From contig NZ_JAMOHV010000001.1 in the NCBI RefSeq assembly GCF_024448505.1, forward strand, positions 248,001 through 312,000: DNA of 64,000 nt, given 5' to 3'. The position numbers were made by a program, and so were the translations under genes. A model generated the notes under the pieces. It was given only the letters and a program-made list of their open reading frames with translations, searched no databases and was not told the DNA's origin. Positions 34,398 through 44,788 of the stretch are shown one piece after another (the first letter of the stretch is position 1; every line of letters begins with the position of its first letter). Source of the stretch: Stutzerimonas degradans (GTDB lineage: Bacteria; Pseudomonadota; Gammaproteobacteria; Pseudomonadales; Pseudomonadaceae).

Positions 34398-36419
34398 TCA
34401 GTGGGTGGTCAGGCCGAGCAGATGGTCGGCGACGCCCTTGGTCCGCCGCGACGTGCCAGCGGTGGCCTCGCTGGTGCTCTGCAGCGCTTCGAGTACATCG
34501 GTCAGCGAGCCGACGTCCGCCGACTGGCTCTCGATGTGCTGCGCCACCGCACGTATGGCATCGGCCAGACGGTCGATGTCGGTGCCGATCTCCTCGGCGT
34601 TCCGGCGGGTGATCTCGGCTAGCTTGCGCACCTCGTCGGCGACCACGGCAAAGCCGCGGCCCATCTCGCCGGCGCGTGCGGCTTCGATCGCTGCGTTGAG
34701 CGCCAGCAGGTTGGTCTGTCCGGCGATCTGCTGGATGGTCTGCACCACCGACTGGATGCGCTGGCTCGACTGCGCCAGGGCGCGCGCGCTGCCGACCACC
34801 GCATCGGCCTGATCGACCATCTGGCTGACCGACGTGCCGGCCTGGTCGATCACCTGCGCCTGCTGGTCGATGGTCAGCGCCAGTTCGTCCATCGAACCGT
34901 GCAGGTCGGTGGCGCACTGGCTCAGCTGGTCGGCCATGTGCTGGCGCTGGCGGTCGGCATCGAGCAGCACCGCGCCGAGATCGGCGAGGCCGCGGAACAC
35001 CGGGCGGATATGCTCGTCGAGGCCGTTGATGTCGAGGCTGCTCTGGTAGTCCTGGCGCTTGAACTGGTCGATCTGCTTGACCACCACCTGGCTCAGGCCT
35101 GTGAGTTTCTTGATCTGCCGGCGCAGGAAGAACGCCTTGAACTCGCCGTGATAGGCGATGAAGTTGTCGGTGTATTCGTCGCGAAACGCGGCCTGATCGC
35201 TGGTGCGGAAGAAGAACACCGCCGTCAGCGTTTGGTTGAGGTTCAGCCCGAGGATCTCGCCGAAGGTGGAGTAGCCGAGCACCGGTGTGTCGCCGAACAC
35301 CGCGTGCATGCCGTCGAGCGCCTGGGCATTGTTCAGCCGGCGCAGGATGCAGTCGTTGAGAATGCCGACCAGCGGCCGGCCGGGCTTGTCGCGCATGAAG
35401 CGCTGGAAGTCGCGGCGGGTGGCTTCCACCAGCGGCGTGCGCTTGACCATCACCAGCTCCTCGCCGGGGGCGACGTCGCAGAACAGGTGTACGCGCTCGT
35501 TGGCGAAGTCGATCCGCGCGATCGAGCGCACGAACACCTCCTCGCCGACGCGGATGGCAAAGGAATAATCCGCCAGCCGCGCCTCCAGCTCGCCCGGCGT
35601 GCAATGCAGCGCCTCGCAGAGGGCGGCGACCATCGAACGGATGTTGCCGCGCGCATCGACCACCTGGCTGATGTAGCGGTCTTCCAGCGACGCGCTGAGG
35701 ACGCTGAGACTGAGCGCGGTCGGCTCGAAGTTCTGGCTCTTGAACACGCCGAAGCGCACGTCGCGGGCGCATTTGAGGAAGACGATCTGCGCATGGTTCT
35801 GGTAGGCACGCGTGCCGTCATGCAGCTGGGTGGCCTTGAAGTCGAGCTTGCCGCCGGCCGAGCCGCCGACGAACAGGCAGGGGAAGCGGCCGGATTCGTA
35901 GAGCGCTTCCATGAAGAACGATTCGGACGCCGAAAGGCCGTCGAAGACGATGTTCGCCAGGGTGTCGCGATAGTCGATCGGCATCTTCACCTGCAGGCGC
36001 CGCAGCGACTCGGTCAGCCGGGCGATGCGTTGCGCCATGCTCAGGCGCGTGCCCTGGCCGCGGATGTCCTCGCATTCCAGCGGTACGTGGACGATCTCGG
36101 CAGCGGCAATCACGCTGGCGTCGAACAGTTGCAGCGCCACGCGATCCCAATGCGCACCGGTGCTGCAGTACAGCTGGGTATTCTGGCTCGACAGCTCGCC
36201 GGCGGTGGTGCACAGGCTGATGACCGCCTGCGGGAAGCGCTGGCGGATCAGGCGTGCGACCGCATCGAGATCGACATGCGGCGAGACGAAGCCGGCAATG
36301 TAGGTCGGCTCCAGACGCAGCGCCGCGAGTTGTTCGGGCAACTGCGCGGCGCTGCCGAGCAGGCTGGTGACACCATCGCCCTGACGGGCACCGGAGCGGG
36401 ATCGAAGAATTGACAGCAT
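34398..36419 (-). CDS. Soluble FIST-domain methyl-accepting chemoreceptor
   Basis: About 673 residues. A FIST_N domain (about 35-230) and FIST_C domain (about 240-400) form the sensory half. FIST domains are thought to bind small ligands such as amino acids. A short linker leads to an MCP signalling domain (about 505-673), whose hairpin tip [21 protein letters not shown] and [16 protein letters not shown] lie near 555-595. No transmembrane segment or HAMP domain is present, so it is a cytoplasmic receptor. The signalling stalk is short and there is no C-terminal CheR-tethering pentapeptide. ATG 36419 is preferred over TTG 36464. No che genes are nearby. Confidence 0.88.
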   Translation of the reverse strand: MLSILRSRSGARQGDGVTSLLGSAAQLPEQLAALRLEPTYIAGFVSPHVDLDAVARLIRQRFPQAVISLCTTAGELSSQNTQLYCSTGAHWDRVALQLFDASVIAAAEIVHVPLECEDIRGQGTRLSMAQRIARLTESLRRLQVKMPIDYRDTLANIVFDGLSASESFFMEALYESGRFPCLFVGGSAGGKLDFKATQLHDGTRAYQNHAQIVFLKCARDVRFGVFKSQNFEPTALSLSVLSASLEDRYISQVVDARGNIRSMVAALCEALHCTPGELEARLADYSFAIRVGEEVFVRSIARIDFANERVHLFCDVAPGEELVMVKRTPLVEATRRDFQRFMRDKPGRPLVGILNDCILRRLNNAQALDGMHAVFGDTPVLGYSTFGEILGLNLNQTLTAVFFFRTSDQAAFRDEYTDNFIAYHGEFKAFFLRRQIKKLTGLSQVVVKQIDQFKRQDYQSSLDINGLDEHIRPVFRGLADLGAVLLDADRQRQHMADQLSQCATDLHGSMDELALTIDQQAQVIDQAGTSVSQMVDQADAVVGSARALAQSSQRIQSVVQTIQQIAGQTNLLALNAAIEAARAGEMGRGFAVVADEVRKLAEITRRNAEEIGTDIDRLADAIRAVAQHIESQSADVGSLTDVLEALQSTSEATAGTSRRTKGVADHLLGLTTH

Positions 36420-36551
36420 GACGGCTTCGCTCGTGAGGCTGCAGGACGGATGCACTGCTTTCAAGGCGACGTTACGAGCATGCGCGGCGGGCGGCTATGC
36501 AACTATGGGGCTGCTACCAAAGTAGCTACCGCCGGTCGGGCTTCGCGCGGT

Positions 36552-36725
36552 TCAGTTGCCCCAGAGGAGCTTGCCGACCCCGGTGTGTGCCGGCAGCAGA
36601 TAGAGGCTGAAGGCGAAGACCAGCAGCAGGCCGAGGACATAACCCAGCGAAACCAGCGCGCTCGCACGTGACCGGCGTGGCGGCGGCGAGGCTTCAGAAG
36701 TGGCGGAAGGGCGGTGGCGGTCCAT
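36552..36725 (-). CDS. Small single-pass membrane protein (57 residues), unknown
   Basis: This short frame runs from ATG 36725 to TGA. The N-terminal ~20 residues are polar and rich in Pro/Arg/Ser, then one hydrophobic helix spans about 23-46 (LVSLGYVLGLLLVFAFSLYL). The short tail ends GVGKLLWGN. The sharp polar-then-hydrophobic pattern with positive charges before the helix looks like a real membrane peptide with its N-terminus in the cytoplasm. No strong ribosome site is visible. It lies 98 bases upstream of, and antiparallel to nothing but, its minus-strand neighbours. No known family recognised. Confidence 0.5.
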   Translation of the reverse strand: MDRHRPSATSEASPPPRRSRASALVSLGYVLGLLLVFAFSLYLLPAHTGVGKLLWGN

Positions 36726-36823
36726 GACGGCTGGCGGCTGAGCTCGGGAGCGGCGGGGCCGCGGCGGTGGCAGAGATTAAACATCGTTAAGGCAAAGTGC
36801 CACTACTGGTTTCGGCCGCTCGG

Positions 36824-37531
36824 TCAGGTGCCCCGCGCCAGCAGCTCACGACGGATATGGCCGATCGCGCCCATCGGGTTGAGTCCCTTCGGACAAACCC
36901 AGCTGCAGTTGCCGATGCTGCGGCAGCGGAACACGCTGAACGGATCGTCCAGGTCCGCCAGGCGCTCGGCGGCAGCGGTGTCGCGGCTGTCGACGATAAA
37001 GCGCCAGGCCTGCAGCAGACCGGCCGGGCCGATATATTTCTCCGGGTTCCACCACCAGGACGGACACTGCGAGGAACAGCAGCCGCAGAGGATGCATTCG
37101 TACAGGCCATCGAGCCGGGCACGCTCTTCTGGCGATTGCAGGCGCTCGATGCTCGGTGCTGGCTGGTCGTTGATCAGCCACGGACGGGTGCGTTCGTATT
37201 GCCGGAAGAACTGGCTCTGATCGACCACCAGATCGCGGATCACCGGCATGCCGGGCAAGGGCCGGATGACCAGGCGACCCGCGCCATCCAGGGCGTCGGA
37301 GACCGCCGTGATGCAGGCCAGGCGGTTCTTGCCGCCGATGTTCATGCCATCCGAGCCACAGACGCCTTCGCGACAGGAGCGGCGGTAGGCCAGCGACGGG
37401 TCCTGCTCGCGCAGATATTCCAGAACGTCCAGCACCATGCGCTGGCGGAACTCATCGGGCGCCTGCATCGACTGCATGTAGGGCTTGGCGTCCCGTTCTG
37501 CGTTGTAGCGATACAGCTGTACGTCGAGCAT
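36824..37531 (-). CDS. Orphan succinate dehydrogenase/fumarate reductase iron-sulfur subunit paralog
   Basis: A 235-residue SdhB-like protein. All cluster ligands are present: 2Fe-2S by Cys53, Cys58, Asp61, Cys73; 4Fe-4S by Cys146, Cys149, Cys152, Cys213; 3Fe-4S by Cys156, Cys203, Cys209. Length equals that of true SdhB. However, there is no sdhC, sdhD or sdhA beside it, and sequence around the third cluster (SIGNCSWVCPKG) differs from the housekeeping Pseudomonas SdhB as I recall it. ATG 37531 has a strong AAGGGGGG 9 bases upstream. It may swap into complex II or serve another flavoprotein. Confidence 0.85.
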   Translation of the reverse strand: MLDVQLYRYNAERDAKPYMQSMQAPDEFRQRMVLDVLEYLREQDPSLAYRRSCREGVCGSDGMNIGGKNRLACITAVSDALDGAGRLVIRPLPGMPVIRDLVVDQSQFFRQYERTRPWLINDQPAPSIERLQSPEERARLDGLYECILCGCCSSQCPSWWWNPEKYIGPAGLLQAWRFIVDSRDTAAAERLADLDDPFSVFRCRSIGNCSWVCPKGLNPMGAIGHIRRELLARGT

Positions 37532-37726
37532 CCGTCTGGCCCCCCTTGGGCGGTGGAGAAACGACAGGCTGTTCCTGTCCACTTCGGAGCGAATCAGCTA
37601 CAGCATAGATCAGCGAATGGAATGATCACGCTTGGTGACAGGAGGATGCATCGATGCGAGTCGATGGCGGTGGTTGCCGGGCGCGCTGCGCGAGCAAGTG
37701 GCCCCTGCGCCCCGTGGATGCAGTCG

Positions 37727-38167
37727 CTAGCGAGGAATGATGGAAATCTTGCCATCCTTCTCCAGGATGGCGAACTTGATCTGGTCGATTCGTTCGAGGC
37801 CCTGCGAATGCCGCGCCGCCTCGAGGATGTCGCCTTCATCGATACGGGCTTTGCGAATCCGGCGTTCGAGCACCTGGCCATGCTCGACGATGATCATCGG
37901 CTCGCCATCGATCAGCTTGGAGAGCCAGCGCGACTTGTTCTTCAGCAGCGACAGGGCGATGTCGAAGACCACCAGCGACACGATCACCACCATCGCGTTG
38001 ACGATCGAAAAGTCATCGCCCAGCAGCGCCTGCTGCGTGGCTTCGCCGATGATCAGCAGCAGGACGAAGTCAAAGGTGGTCAGTTCCGACAGTGTGCGCC
38101 TGCCGGCCAGCCGAAAGACCACCAGCACCACCAGATAGATCGCCGCGGCACGAAGCACGGAGTCCAT
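37727..38167 (-). CDS. YetF/DUF421-family membrane protein
   Basis: A 146-residue protein with two or three N-terminal hydrophobic segments (about 5-20, 33-48, 57-76). A short soluble domain contains LSKLIDGEPMIIVEHGQVLERRIRKARIDEGDILEAAR, the DUF421 signature. It is shorter than Bacillus YetF-type proteins (~220-290). Function unknown. It starts 9 bases after the upstream membrane-protein gene, so the two form an operon. Confidence 0.82.
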   Translation of the reverse strand: MDSVLRAAAIYLVVLVVFRLAGRRTLSELTTFDFVLLLIIGEATQQALLGDDFSIVNAMVVIVSLVVFDIALSLLKNKSRWLSKLIDGEPMIIVEHGQVLERRIRKARIDEGDILEAARHSQGLERIDQIKFAILEKDGKISIIPR

Positions 38168-38176
38168 GTCACGCTC

Positions 38177-38686
38177 CTAGGGATAAACGAACTGGCTAAG
38201 CGTCACCGACTGTCCGTTCAGCCGCGCCACGCTTTTCGCCGGGCCTACGCCGTCGGGGCGCAGCGTGAGGTAGGCCGTCGCCCAGCCCTGTGCATCGGGC
38301 TGAAACTGCAGCCGCATGCCATTGCCAAACGCTTCGGCGACGAGGGGCTGCGGGTGAATGCTTTCGACGGAGAAGCGTTCCAGCAGCGCCCCATCAATCG
38401 CCAGCCAGACCTGGCCGTCGCTACCGGCCTTGGCTTTGACCTGCAGCTGACTGGCCGCGCCGTTTCGCTCGAAGCGCTGGTAGCGGATATCCAGATCGCC
38501 ACCGGGGGTCTGTGCATGGGTCTGGCTTAGGGGGCCGGCGCCGAACACGCCCAGCAGTGTGATCGCGACGACCAGCGACAGGGCAACCCAGCCGGCGCGC
38601 TCCAGCTTCCAGAGCTTTTCCTGGAAGCCCATGTCTTCCTGGATGGGGTAATCCCGATCAGAGAGCTCGTCTTGCTCGGATGACAT
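38177..38686 (-). CDS. Single-pass membrane protein, YetF operon partner
   Basis: A 169-residue protein of unrecognised family. A ~28-residue acidic cytoplasmic tail (MSSEQDELSDRDYPIQED...) is followed by one transmembrane helix near 32-50. A C-terminal domain of ~115 residues, rich in beta-prone segments, is probably periplasmic. ATG 38686 is preceded by AGGAG. The adjoining YetF-like gene starts 9 bases after its stop, suggesting a two-component membrane complex. No catalytic motif seen. Confidence 0.75.
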   Translation of the reverse strand: MSSEQDELSDRDYPIQEDMGFQEKLWKLERAGWVALSLVVAITLLGVFGAGPLSQTHAQTPGGDLDIRYQRFERNGAASQLQVKAKAGSDGQVWLAIDGALLERFSVESIHPQPLVAEAFGNGMRLQFQPDAQGWATAYLTLRPDGVGPAKSVARLNGQSVTLSQFVYP

Positions 38687-39056
38687 GCGTCTGCTCCTGG
38701 GGAGTCGGCGGAGGCGCTAAGAGGTAGAGCCCGGCCGCCGCGGCGAAGTTCATTCGTCCAGCGCGCACGCCAGCTGCGGCGGCGGATAGCGCAGGTATTC
38801 ACGTCGATCCGTTGAAAACGGGCACAAGCGCTCATTCGCGCAGCTATGGCAAAAGGCTTACACGCCGTCGCGCCGATGGCTGCTTTGTCCGCCCCGGTCG
38901 GCGGCTTAATCTATACCCGTCTCCGCAGCGCAGGACGCGCTCGGGATCATGGAAGATCGGCCACGCCAGGACGGCAGCTCAAGGAATGAAATGGTCAGAG
39001 AAAGCCCGCTTCGGCGGGCTTTCTGCTGTCTGCAGCACAGGAAACCGTCGCGGTGG
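38687..39056. other. 370-base intergenic region with little content
   Basis: The region holds the promoter side of the minus-strand membrane-protein operon at its left, and a terminator hairpin at its right end (38999-39024). No convincing gene, RNA gene or operator was found between them. Short open frames here lack ribosome sites and protein-like composition. Confidence 0.5.
38999..39024 (-). terminator. Terminator hairpin downstream of lysR gene
   Basis: The 11 bp perfect stem AGAAAGCCCGC / GCGGGCTTTCT with a TTCG-type tetraloop lies 32 bases after the stop of the minus-strand regulator gene. The T-rich 3' arm end acts as a short tail on either strand. Confidence 0.75.
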
Positions 39057-39956
39057 TCAGTGTTGCGCAACCGCCACCATCTGTTCGATCAGCCACTGCA
39101 GGGCCGCATCCTTCTCGCGCTGGGCGACGCTGACGATATCCAGCTGGAAGGGGCCGAGATCGAACGGCAGGTCGAACAGCTGCAGCGGCAGCAGCCTGGC
39201 GAAATGCCGCGCGAGCTGGGTCGGCAGCACAGCGGCGAGGTCGCTGCTGGCGACGATATGCGCCGCCTGCAGGTAGTTCGGCGTGGTGTAGACCACTTCT
39301 CGGCTCAGGCCCTGTTCTTCCAGCCACTGATCGACCATGCCGCGCGTCTGCCCGCCATGCACCCAGAGGTGGCGCAGGCGCAGGAACCCGTCCAGATCCA
39401 GCCCCCCATCCACCAGCGGATGATCCCGGCGCAGCGCGACCTGCAAGGTCTCGCTGGTCCAGCGCCGGCGCTGAAAACGCGTCGGCACCTCGAGAAAGCG
39501 GCCCAGCGCCAGATCCAGTTCACCGTTATCCAGCGCCTCGATCGGCAGCGTCGGGCTCAGGTGCTCGATCGCCAGCTGAATCCCCGGCGCCACCCTGGCC
39601 AGATGAGCCATCAGCGGCGGCATGCAGATCAGCTCGACGTAGTCGGTGACGGCGATGGCGAAGCGCTGGCGGCTGGTCGCCGGGTCGAAAAAATCGCCGG
39701 CGTTGAGGGTGTGCTCGATCTGCTGCAACGCCTCACGGATCGGCGCTTCCAGGCTCAGCGCGCGCGGCGTCGGCTGCATGGTGCGGGCGACGCGTACCAG
39801 CAGCGGGTCGTCGAGCACTTCACGCAGGCGATTGAGCGCATTGCTGACCGCCGGCTGGCTGAGCGATAGCCGTTGCGCAGCACGGGACACGCTGCGTTCG
39901 CGCAGCAGGGCGTCGAGCACGCGCAGCAGGTTGAGATCGAAGCTGTTGATATTCAT
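39057..39956 (-). CDS. LysR-type transcriptional regulator of acyl-CoA operon
   Basis: A 299-residue LysR regulator. The N-terminal winged helix-turn-helix reads SVSRAAQRLSLSQPAVSNALNRLREVLDDPLLVR, followed by a linker helix and a substrate-binding effector domain (about 90-295). It is transcribed away from the acyl-CoA operon, with a 102-base shared promoter region that holds a T-N11-A palindrome. LysR proteins usually activate the divergent operon on binding a pathway intermediate. ATG 39956 gives MNINSFDLNLLRVLDALL; earlier ATGs at 39974 or 39992 are possible but would include the operator. Confidence 0.9.
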   Translation of the reverse strand: MNINSFDLNLLRVLDALLRERSVSRAAQRLSLSQPAVSNALNRLREVLDDPLLVRVARTMQPTPRALSLEAPIREALQQIEHTLNAGDFFDPATSRQRFAIAVTDYVELICMPPLMAHLARVAPGIQLAIEHLSPTLPIEALDNGELDLALGRFLEVPTRFQRRRWTSETLQVALRRDHPLVDGGLDLDGFLRLRHLWVHGGQTRGMVDQWLEEQGLSREVVYTTPNYLQAAHIVASSDLAAVLPTQLARHFARLLPLQLFDLPFDLGPFQLDIVSVAQREKDAALQWLIEQMVAVAQH

Positions 39957-39970
39957 TCGGTGAATCCGAA
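39956..39970. promoter_or_regulatory. Candidate LysR operator
   Basis: TTCGG-TGAAT-CCGAA is a perfect interrupted palindrome containing the T-N11-A pattern typical of LysR-family boxes. It abuts the lysR start codon and lies 89 bases upstream of the divergent dehydrogenase gene, well placed for autoregulation and for activation of that operon. Confidence 0.55.
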
Positions 39971-40058
39971 ACATCACAAGACTAAATTTCAAAAATAGTA
40001 GCGTCTTCGTCTATGGTTGGTCTCCAGTTTTTCCAGCCGTGCAACGAGGACAGCTGCA

Positions 40059-41297
40059 ATGAGCCAAACCCGCTTCGATATCCAGACCGCCGCCGTCATC
40101 GGCGCCGGCACCATGGGCCGCGGCATCGTCATGAGCCTGGCCAACGCCGGCGTGCGGGTGCTGTGGCTGGACAACAACCCGGAAATGCTCGAACAGGCGC
40201 TGGGCGTGGTGGCCGACACCTACGCGCACAACGTCCGTCAGGGCCGTATCGACGAGGCGCAGGCCCAGGCGCGGCGCGCCTGCATTGGCAAGGCGGCCGA
40301 TTACCAGGCGCTGAAGGACGCCGATCTGGTGATCGAAGCCGTCTACGAAAACCTCGAACTCAAGCAGAAGATCTTCCGCGAGCTGGACGGCATCGTGAAG
40401 CCCGCCGGCATTCTCGCCAGCAACACCTCGGCGCTGGATATCGACGCCATCGCCGCCGTCACCGGGCGCCCGGAGCAGGTGCTGGGCCTGCACTTCTTCA
40501 GCCCGGCGCACATCATGAAATTGCTGGAAATCGTCCGCGGGGCGAAGACCGCCAAAGCCGTGCTCGAGGCATCCACCTCGCTCGGCAAGCGCATGGGCAA
40601 GGTCTGCGTGGTCGCCGGCAACTGCCCGGGCTTCATCGGCAACCGCATGCTCAAGACCTACGTGCGTGAGGCGCGGGCGATGCTGCTCGAAGGCGCCTAT
40701 CCGCATCAGGTGGACGGCGCGCTGCAGGGGTTTGGCTTCGCCATGGGGCCGTTCCGCATGTACGACGTGGTCGGTATCGATCTGGGATGGCGCGCGCGCG
40801 AGCTGGCCGGCAAGGGCCAGGACGAGCCGGACGTACAGATCGACAACCGCCTCTGCGAGCTGGGCCGCTTCGGCCAGAAGTCGCGCATGGGCTACTACCG
40901 TTACGCCGAGGGCAGTCGCCAGGCCGAGCACGACCCCGAAGTGGATGCGCTGGTGCAGCGCGAGTCCGAGCGGCTCGGCTTCCAGCGTCGCGAGATCGGC
41001 CCAGAGGAAATCCTCGAGCGCTGCCTGCTGGCGCTGGTCAACGAGGGCGCGAAGATTGTCGAGGAAGGCATGGCCGAGTCCAGCGCCGACATCGACACCG
41101 TTTACCTCTACGGCTACGGCTTCCCGGCGGAAGTCGGCGGGCCGATGACCTGGGCCGATCGCCAAGGATTGCCCGCCATTCGCGACCGCCTGAACGCACT
41201 GGCCGAGCGCCACGGCGCGCACTGGCAGCCGGCCGCGCTGATCGACAGCCTGGCGACCCTTGGCGGCCGCTTCGCCGACTACCGGAAGGAGGCTTGA
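40059..41297 (+). CDS. 3-hydroxyacyl-CoA dehydrogenase
   Basis: NAD-dependent oxidation of 3-hydroxyacyl-CoA to 3-ketoacyl-CoA. It has 412 residues: an N-terminal Rossmann domain (GAGTMG at 15-20, acidic Asp38 for NAD), catalytic region SNTSALDID and LGLHFFSPAHIM, and two copies of the C-terminal dimerisation domain (about 200-285 and 310-400). This matches the FadB C-terminal half without the hydratase. ATG 40059 follows GAGGA. The acyl-CoA dehydrogenase gene starts 3 bases after its stop, so translation is coupled. Confidence 0.9.
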   Translation: MSQTRFDIQTAAVIGAGTMGRGIVMSLANAGVRVLWLDNNPEMLEQALGVVADTYAHNVRQGRIDEAQAQARRACIGKAADYQALKDADLVIEAVYENLELKQKIFRELDGIVKPAGILASNTSALDIDAIAAVTGRPEQVLGLHFFSPAHIMKLLEIVRGAKTAKAVLEASTSLGKRMGKVCVVAGNCPGFIGNRMLKTYVREARAMLLEGAYPHQVDGALQGFGFAMGPFRMYDVVGIDLGWRARELAGKGQDEPDVQIDNRLCELGRFGQKSRMGYYRYAEGSRQAEHDPEVDALVQRESERLGFQRREIGPEEILERCLLALVNEGAKIVEEGMAESSADIDTVYLYGYGFPAEVGGPMTWADRQGLPAIRDRLNALAERHGAHWQPAALIDSLATLGGRFADYRKEA

Positions 41298-41299
41298 GC

Positions 41300-43090
<1,791 letters not shown>

Positions 43091-43111
43091 CACTCGACTA
43101 CAGGAGGCACC

Positions 43112-44269
43112 ATGCATCCGTTCAGCTTTGCCACCACCGCCCAGTTGATCTGCGAACCCGGCTCGTCACGCCGTCTGGCCAGCCTGTGCCGGGAGCGCGG
43201 CGCGCGTTCGGTGCTGCTGGTGACCGATCCGGGCATCACCCGCTTCGGCCTGCTCGATGAGGTGTTGCCGGGCTTCGCCAGCGAAGGCTTGCCGGTCGCC
43301 GTCTACGACCAAGTGCTGGCCGATCCGCCGGAGAGCGTCGTGCTGGCGGCGGTGGCGCAGGCGCAGTCCGCGCAGGCCGATCTGATCATCGGCTTCGGCG
43401 GCGGCAGCTCGATGGACGTCGCCAAGCTGGTGGCGCTGCTGGCGCATCCGCAGAACAAGCAGACGCTGCCGGACATCTACGGCGTCGGCAACGCCAAGGG
43501 CCAGCGGCTGCCGCTGATTCAGGTGCCGACCACCGCCGGCACCGGCTCGGAGGTGACGCCCATCGCCATCGTCACTACCGGCGCGACGACCAAGATGGGC
43601 GTGGTCTCGCCGCTGCTGCTGCCGGATCTGGCGCTGCTCGATGCCGACCTCACGCTCGGCCTGCCGCCCGCGGTGACTGCGGCGACCGGCATCGATGCGA
43701 TGGTGCATGCCATCGAGGCGTATACCAGTGCGCTGAAGAAGAATCCGCTGTCGGACCTGCTGGCGCGCGAGGCGCTGCGTCTGCTGGCAGCGAATCTGGA
43801 CGAGGCGGTGCACAACGGCAGCAACCGCGAGGCGCGCCAGGCCATGCTGCTCGGCGCCTGCCTCGCCGGCCAGGCCTTCGCCAACGCACCGGTGGCGGCG
43901 GTGCACGCGCTGGCCTATCCGCTGGGCGGCAACTTCCATATTCCGCACGGGCTGTCCAACGCGCTGGTGCTGCCACACGTGCTGCGCTTCAACCTCGCCG
44001 CGGCGCGCCCGCACTATCGCGAGCTGGCGCCGCTGGTGCTGGGCGATGCGCTGGATGCCGGCCGCTGCGCCGCCGAGCAGCTGATCGAGGCGTTAGAGCA
44101 GATGAGTGCCCGCGTCGGTCTGCCGACCCGCCTGCGCGATGCCGGCGTGCCGGAAGACATGCTGCCGCAGCTGGCGAAGGAGGCGATGCAGCAGCAGCGC
44201 CTGCTGGTGAACAATCCGCGCGAAGTCACCGAGGCCGACGCCCTGGCCATCTACCGCGCCGCCTACTGA
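43112..44269 (+). CDS. Iron-containing alcohol dehydrogenase
   Basis: A 385-residue group III alcohol dehydrogenase. The NAD-binding loop is GGGSSMDVAK at 96-105. The iron ligands lie in GIDAMVHAIEAY and HALAYPLGGNFHIPHG. These enzymes oxidise primary alcohols or reduce aldehydes, and some act on 4-hydroxybutyrate or similar substrates. AGGAGG precedes ATG 43112. The presence of an alcohol dehydrogenase in an acyl-CoA operon suggests a substrate bearing an alcohol or semialdehyde group. Substrate cannot be told from sequence. Confidence 0.9.
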   Translation: MHPFSFATTAQLICEPGSSRRLASLCRERGARSVLLVTDPGITRFGLLDEVLPGFASEGLPVAVYDQVLADPPESVVLAAVAQAQSAQADLIIGFGGGSSMDVAKLVALLAHPQNKQTLPDIYGVGNAKGQRLPLIQVPTTAGTGSEVTPIAIVTTGATTKMGVVSPLLLPDLALLDADLTLGLPPAVTAATGIDAMVHAIEAYTSALKKNPLSDLLAREALRLLAANLDEAVHNGSNREARQAMLLGACLAGQAFANAPVAAVHALAYPLGGNFHIPHGLSNALVLPHVLRFNLAAARPHYRELAPLVLGDALDAGRCAAEQLIEALEQMSARVGLPTRLRDAGVPEDMLPQLAKEAMQQQRLLVNNPREVTEADALAIYRAAY

Positions 44270-44281
44270 AGGAGCTCCCGT

Positions 44282-44713
44282 ATGTCCGAACAAGCCCGGC
44301 ATCTGCGCGACGACTACCGGCATTTCCATGCCATCAACACGCGCTGGCACGACAACGACCTCTACGGCCACGTCAACAACGTGACCTACTACAGTTTTTT
44401 CGATACGGCAGTGAATGCCTACCTGATCCAGCGCGGCGGGCTGGATATCCACGACGGCGAGGTGGTCGGCTTCGTGGTCAGCTCCTCATGCGACTACTTC
44501 GCGTCCATCGCCTTCCCGGATGCCATCGAAGTCGGCCTGCGCGTTGCCCGCCTGGGCAGTTCGTCGGTGCAGTACGAGCTGGCGGTGTTTCGCCGTGACG
44601 AAGAGGAGGCCTGCGCTGCCGGGCGTTTCGTCCACGTCTTCGTGCGTCGCGCCGACAACCGTCCGACGCCGATCCCGGACAGTCTGCGCCGCGCGCTCGA
44701 AGCGCTGGCCTGA
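44282..44713 (+). CDS. 4HBT/YbgC-type acyl-CoA thioesterase
   Basis: A 143-residue hotdog-fold thioesterase. The active-site motif RWHDNDLYGHVNN (21-33) with its conserved Asp and His marks the 4-hydroxybenzoyl-CoA thioesterase/YbgC class. It probably releases free acid and CoA from an operon intermediate or prevents CoA trapping. AAGGAG precedes ATG 44282, 12 bases after the alcohol dehydrogenase stop. It is the last gene of the operon and is followed by a large hairpin. Confidence 0.88.
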   Translation: MSEQARHLRDDYRHFHAINTRWHDNDLYGHVNNVTYYSFFDTAVNAYLIQRGGLDIHDGEVVGFVVSSSCDYFASIAFPDAIEVGLRVARLGSSSVQYELAVFRRDEEEACAAGRFVHVFVRRADNRPTPIPDSLRRALEALA

Positions 44714-44718
44714 ACGGC

Positions 44719-44756
44719 GAAGAGGCCGGGGGATCAATGATCCGCCCGGCCTCTTC
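44719..44756. terminator. Terminator after the acyl-CoA operon
   Basis: The 12 bp perfect arms GAAGAGGCCGGG / CCCGGCCTCTTC enclose a second short stem GGAT / ATCC. It lies between the convergent thioesterase and glycine-zipper genes and can serve both. The T run is weak. Confidence 0.7.
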
Positions 44757-44788
44757 GTCATGCCTGCGTGGCTGCCCGCTGGCAGTGC

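Noticed and set aside
38527-38835. Possible small gene in the 38.7-39.0 kb gap
   Set aside because: The frame overlaps the membrane-protein gene, has no ribosome site and has random-looking composition.
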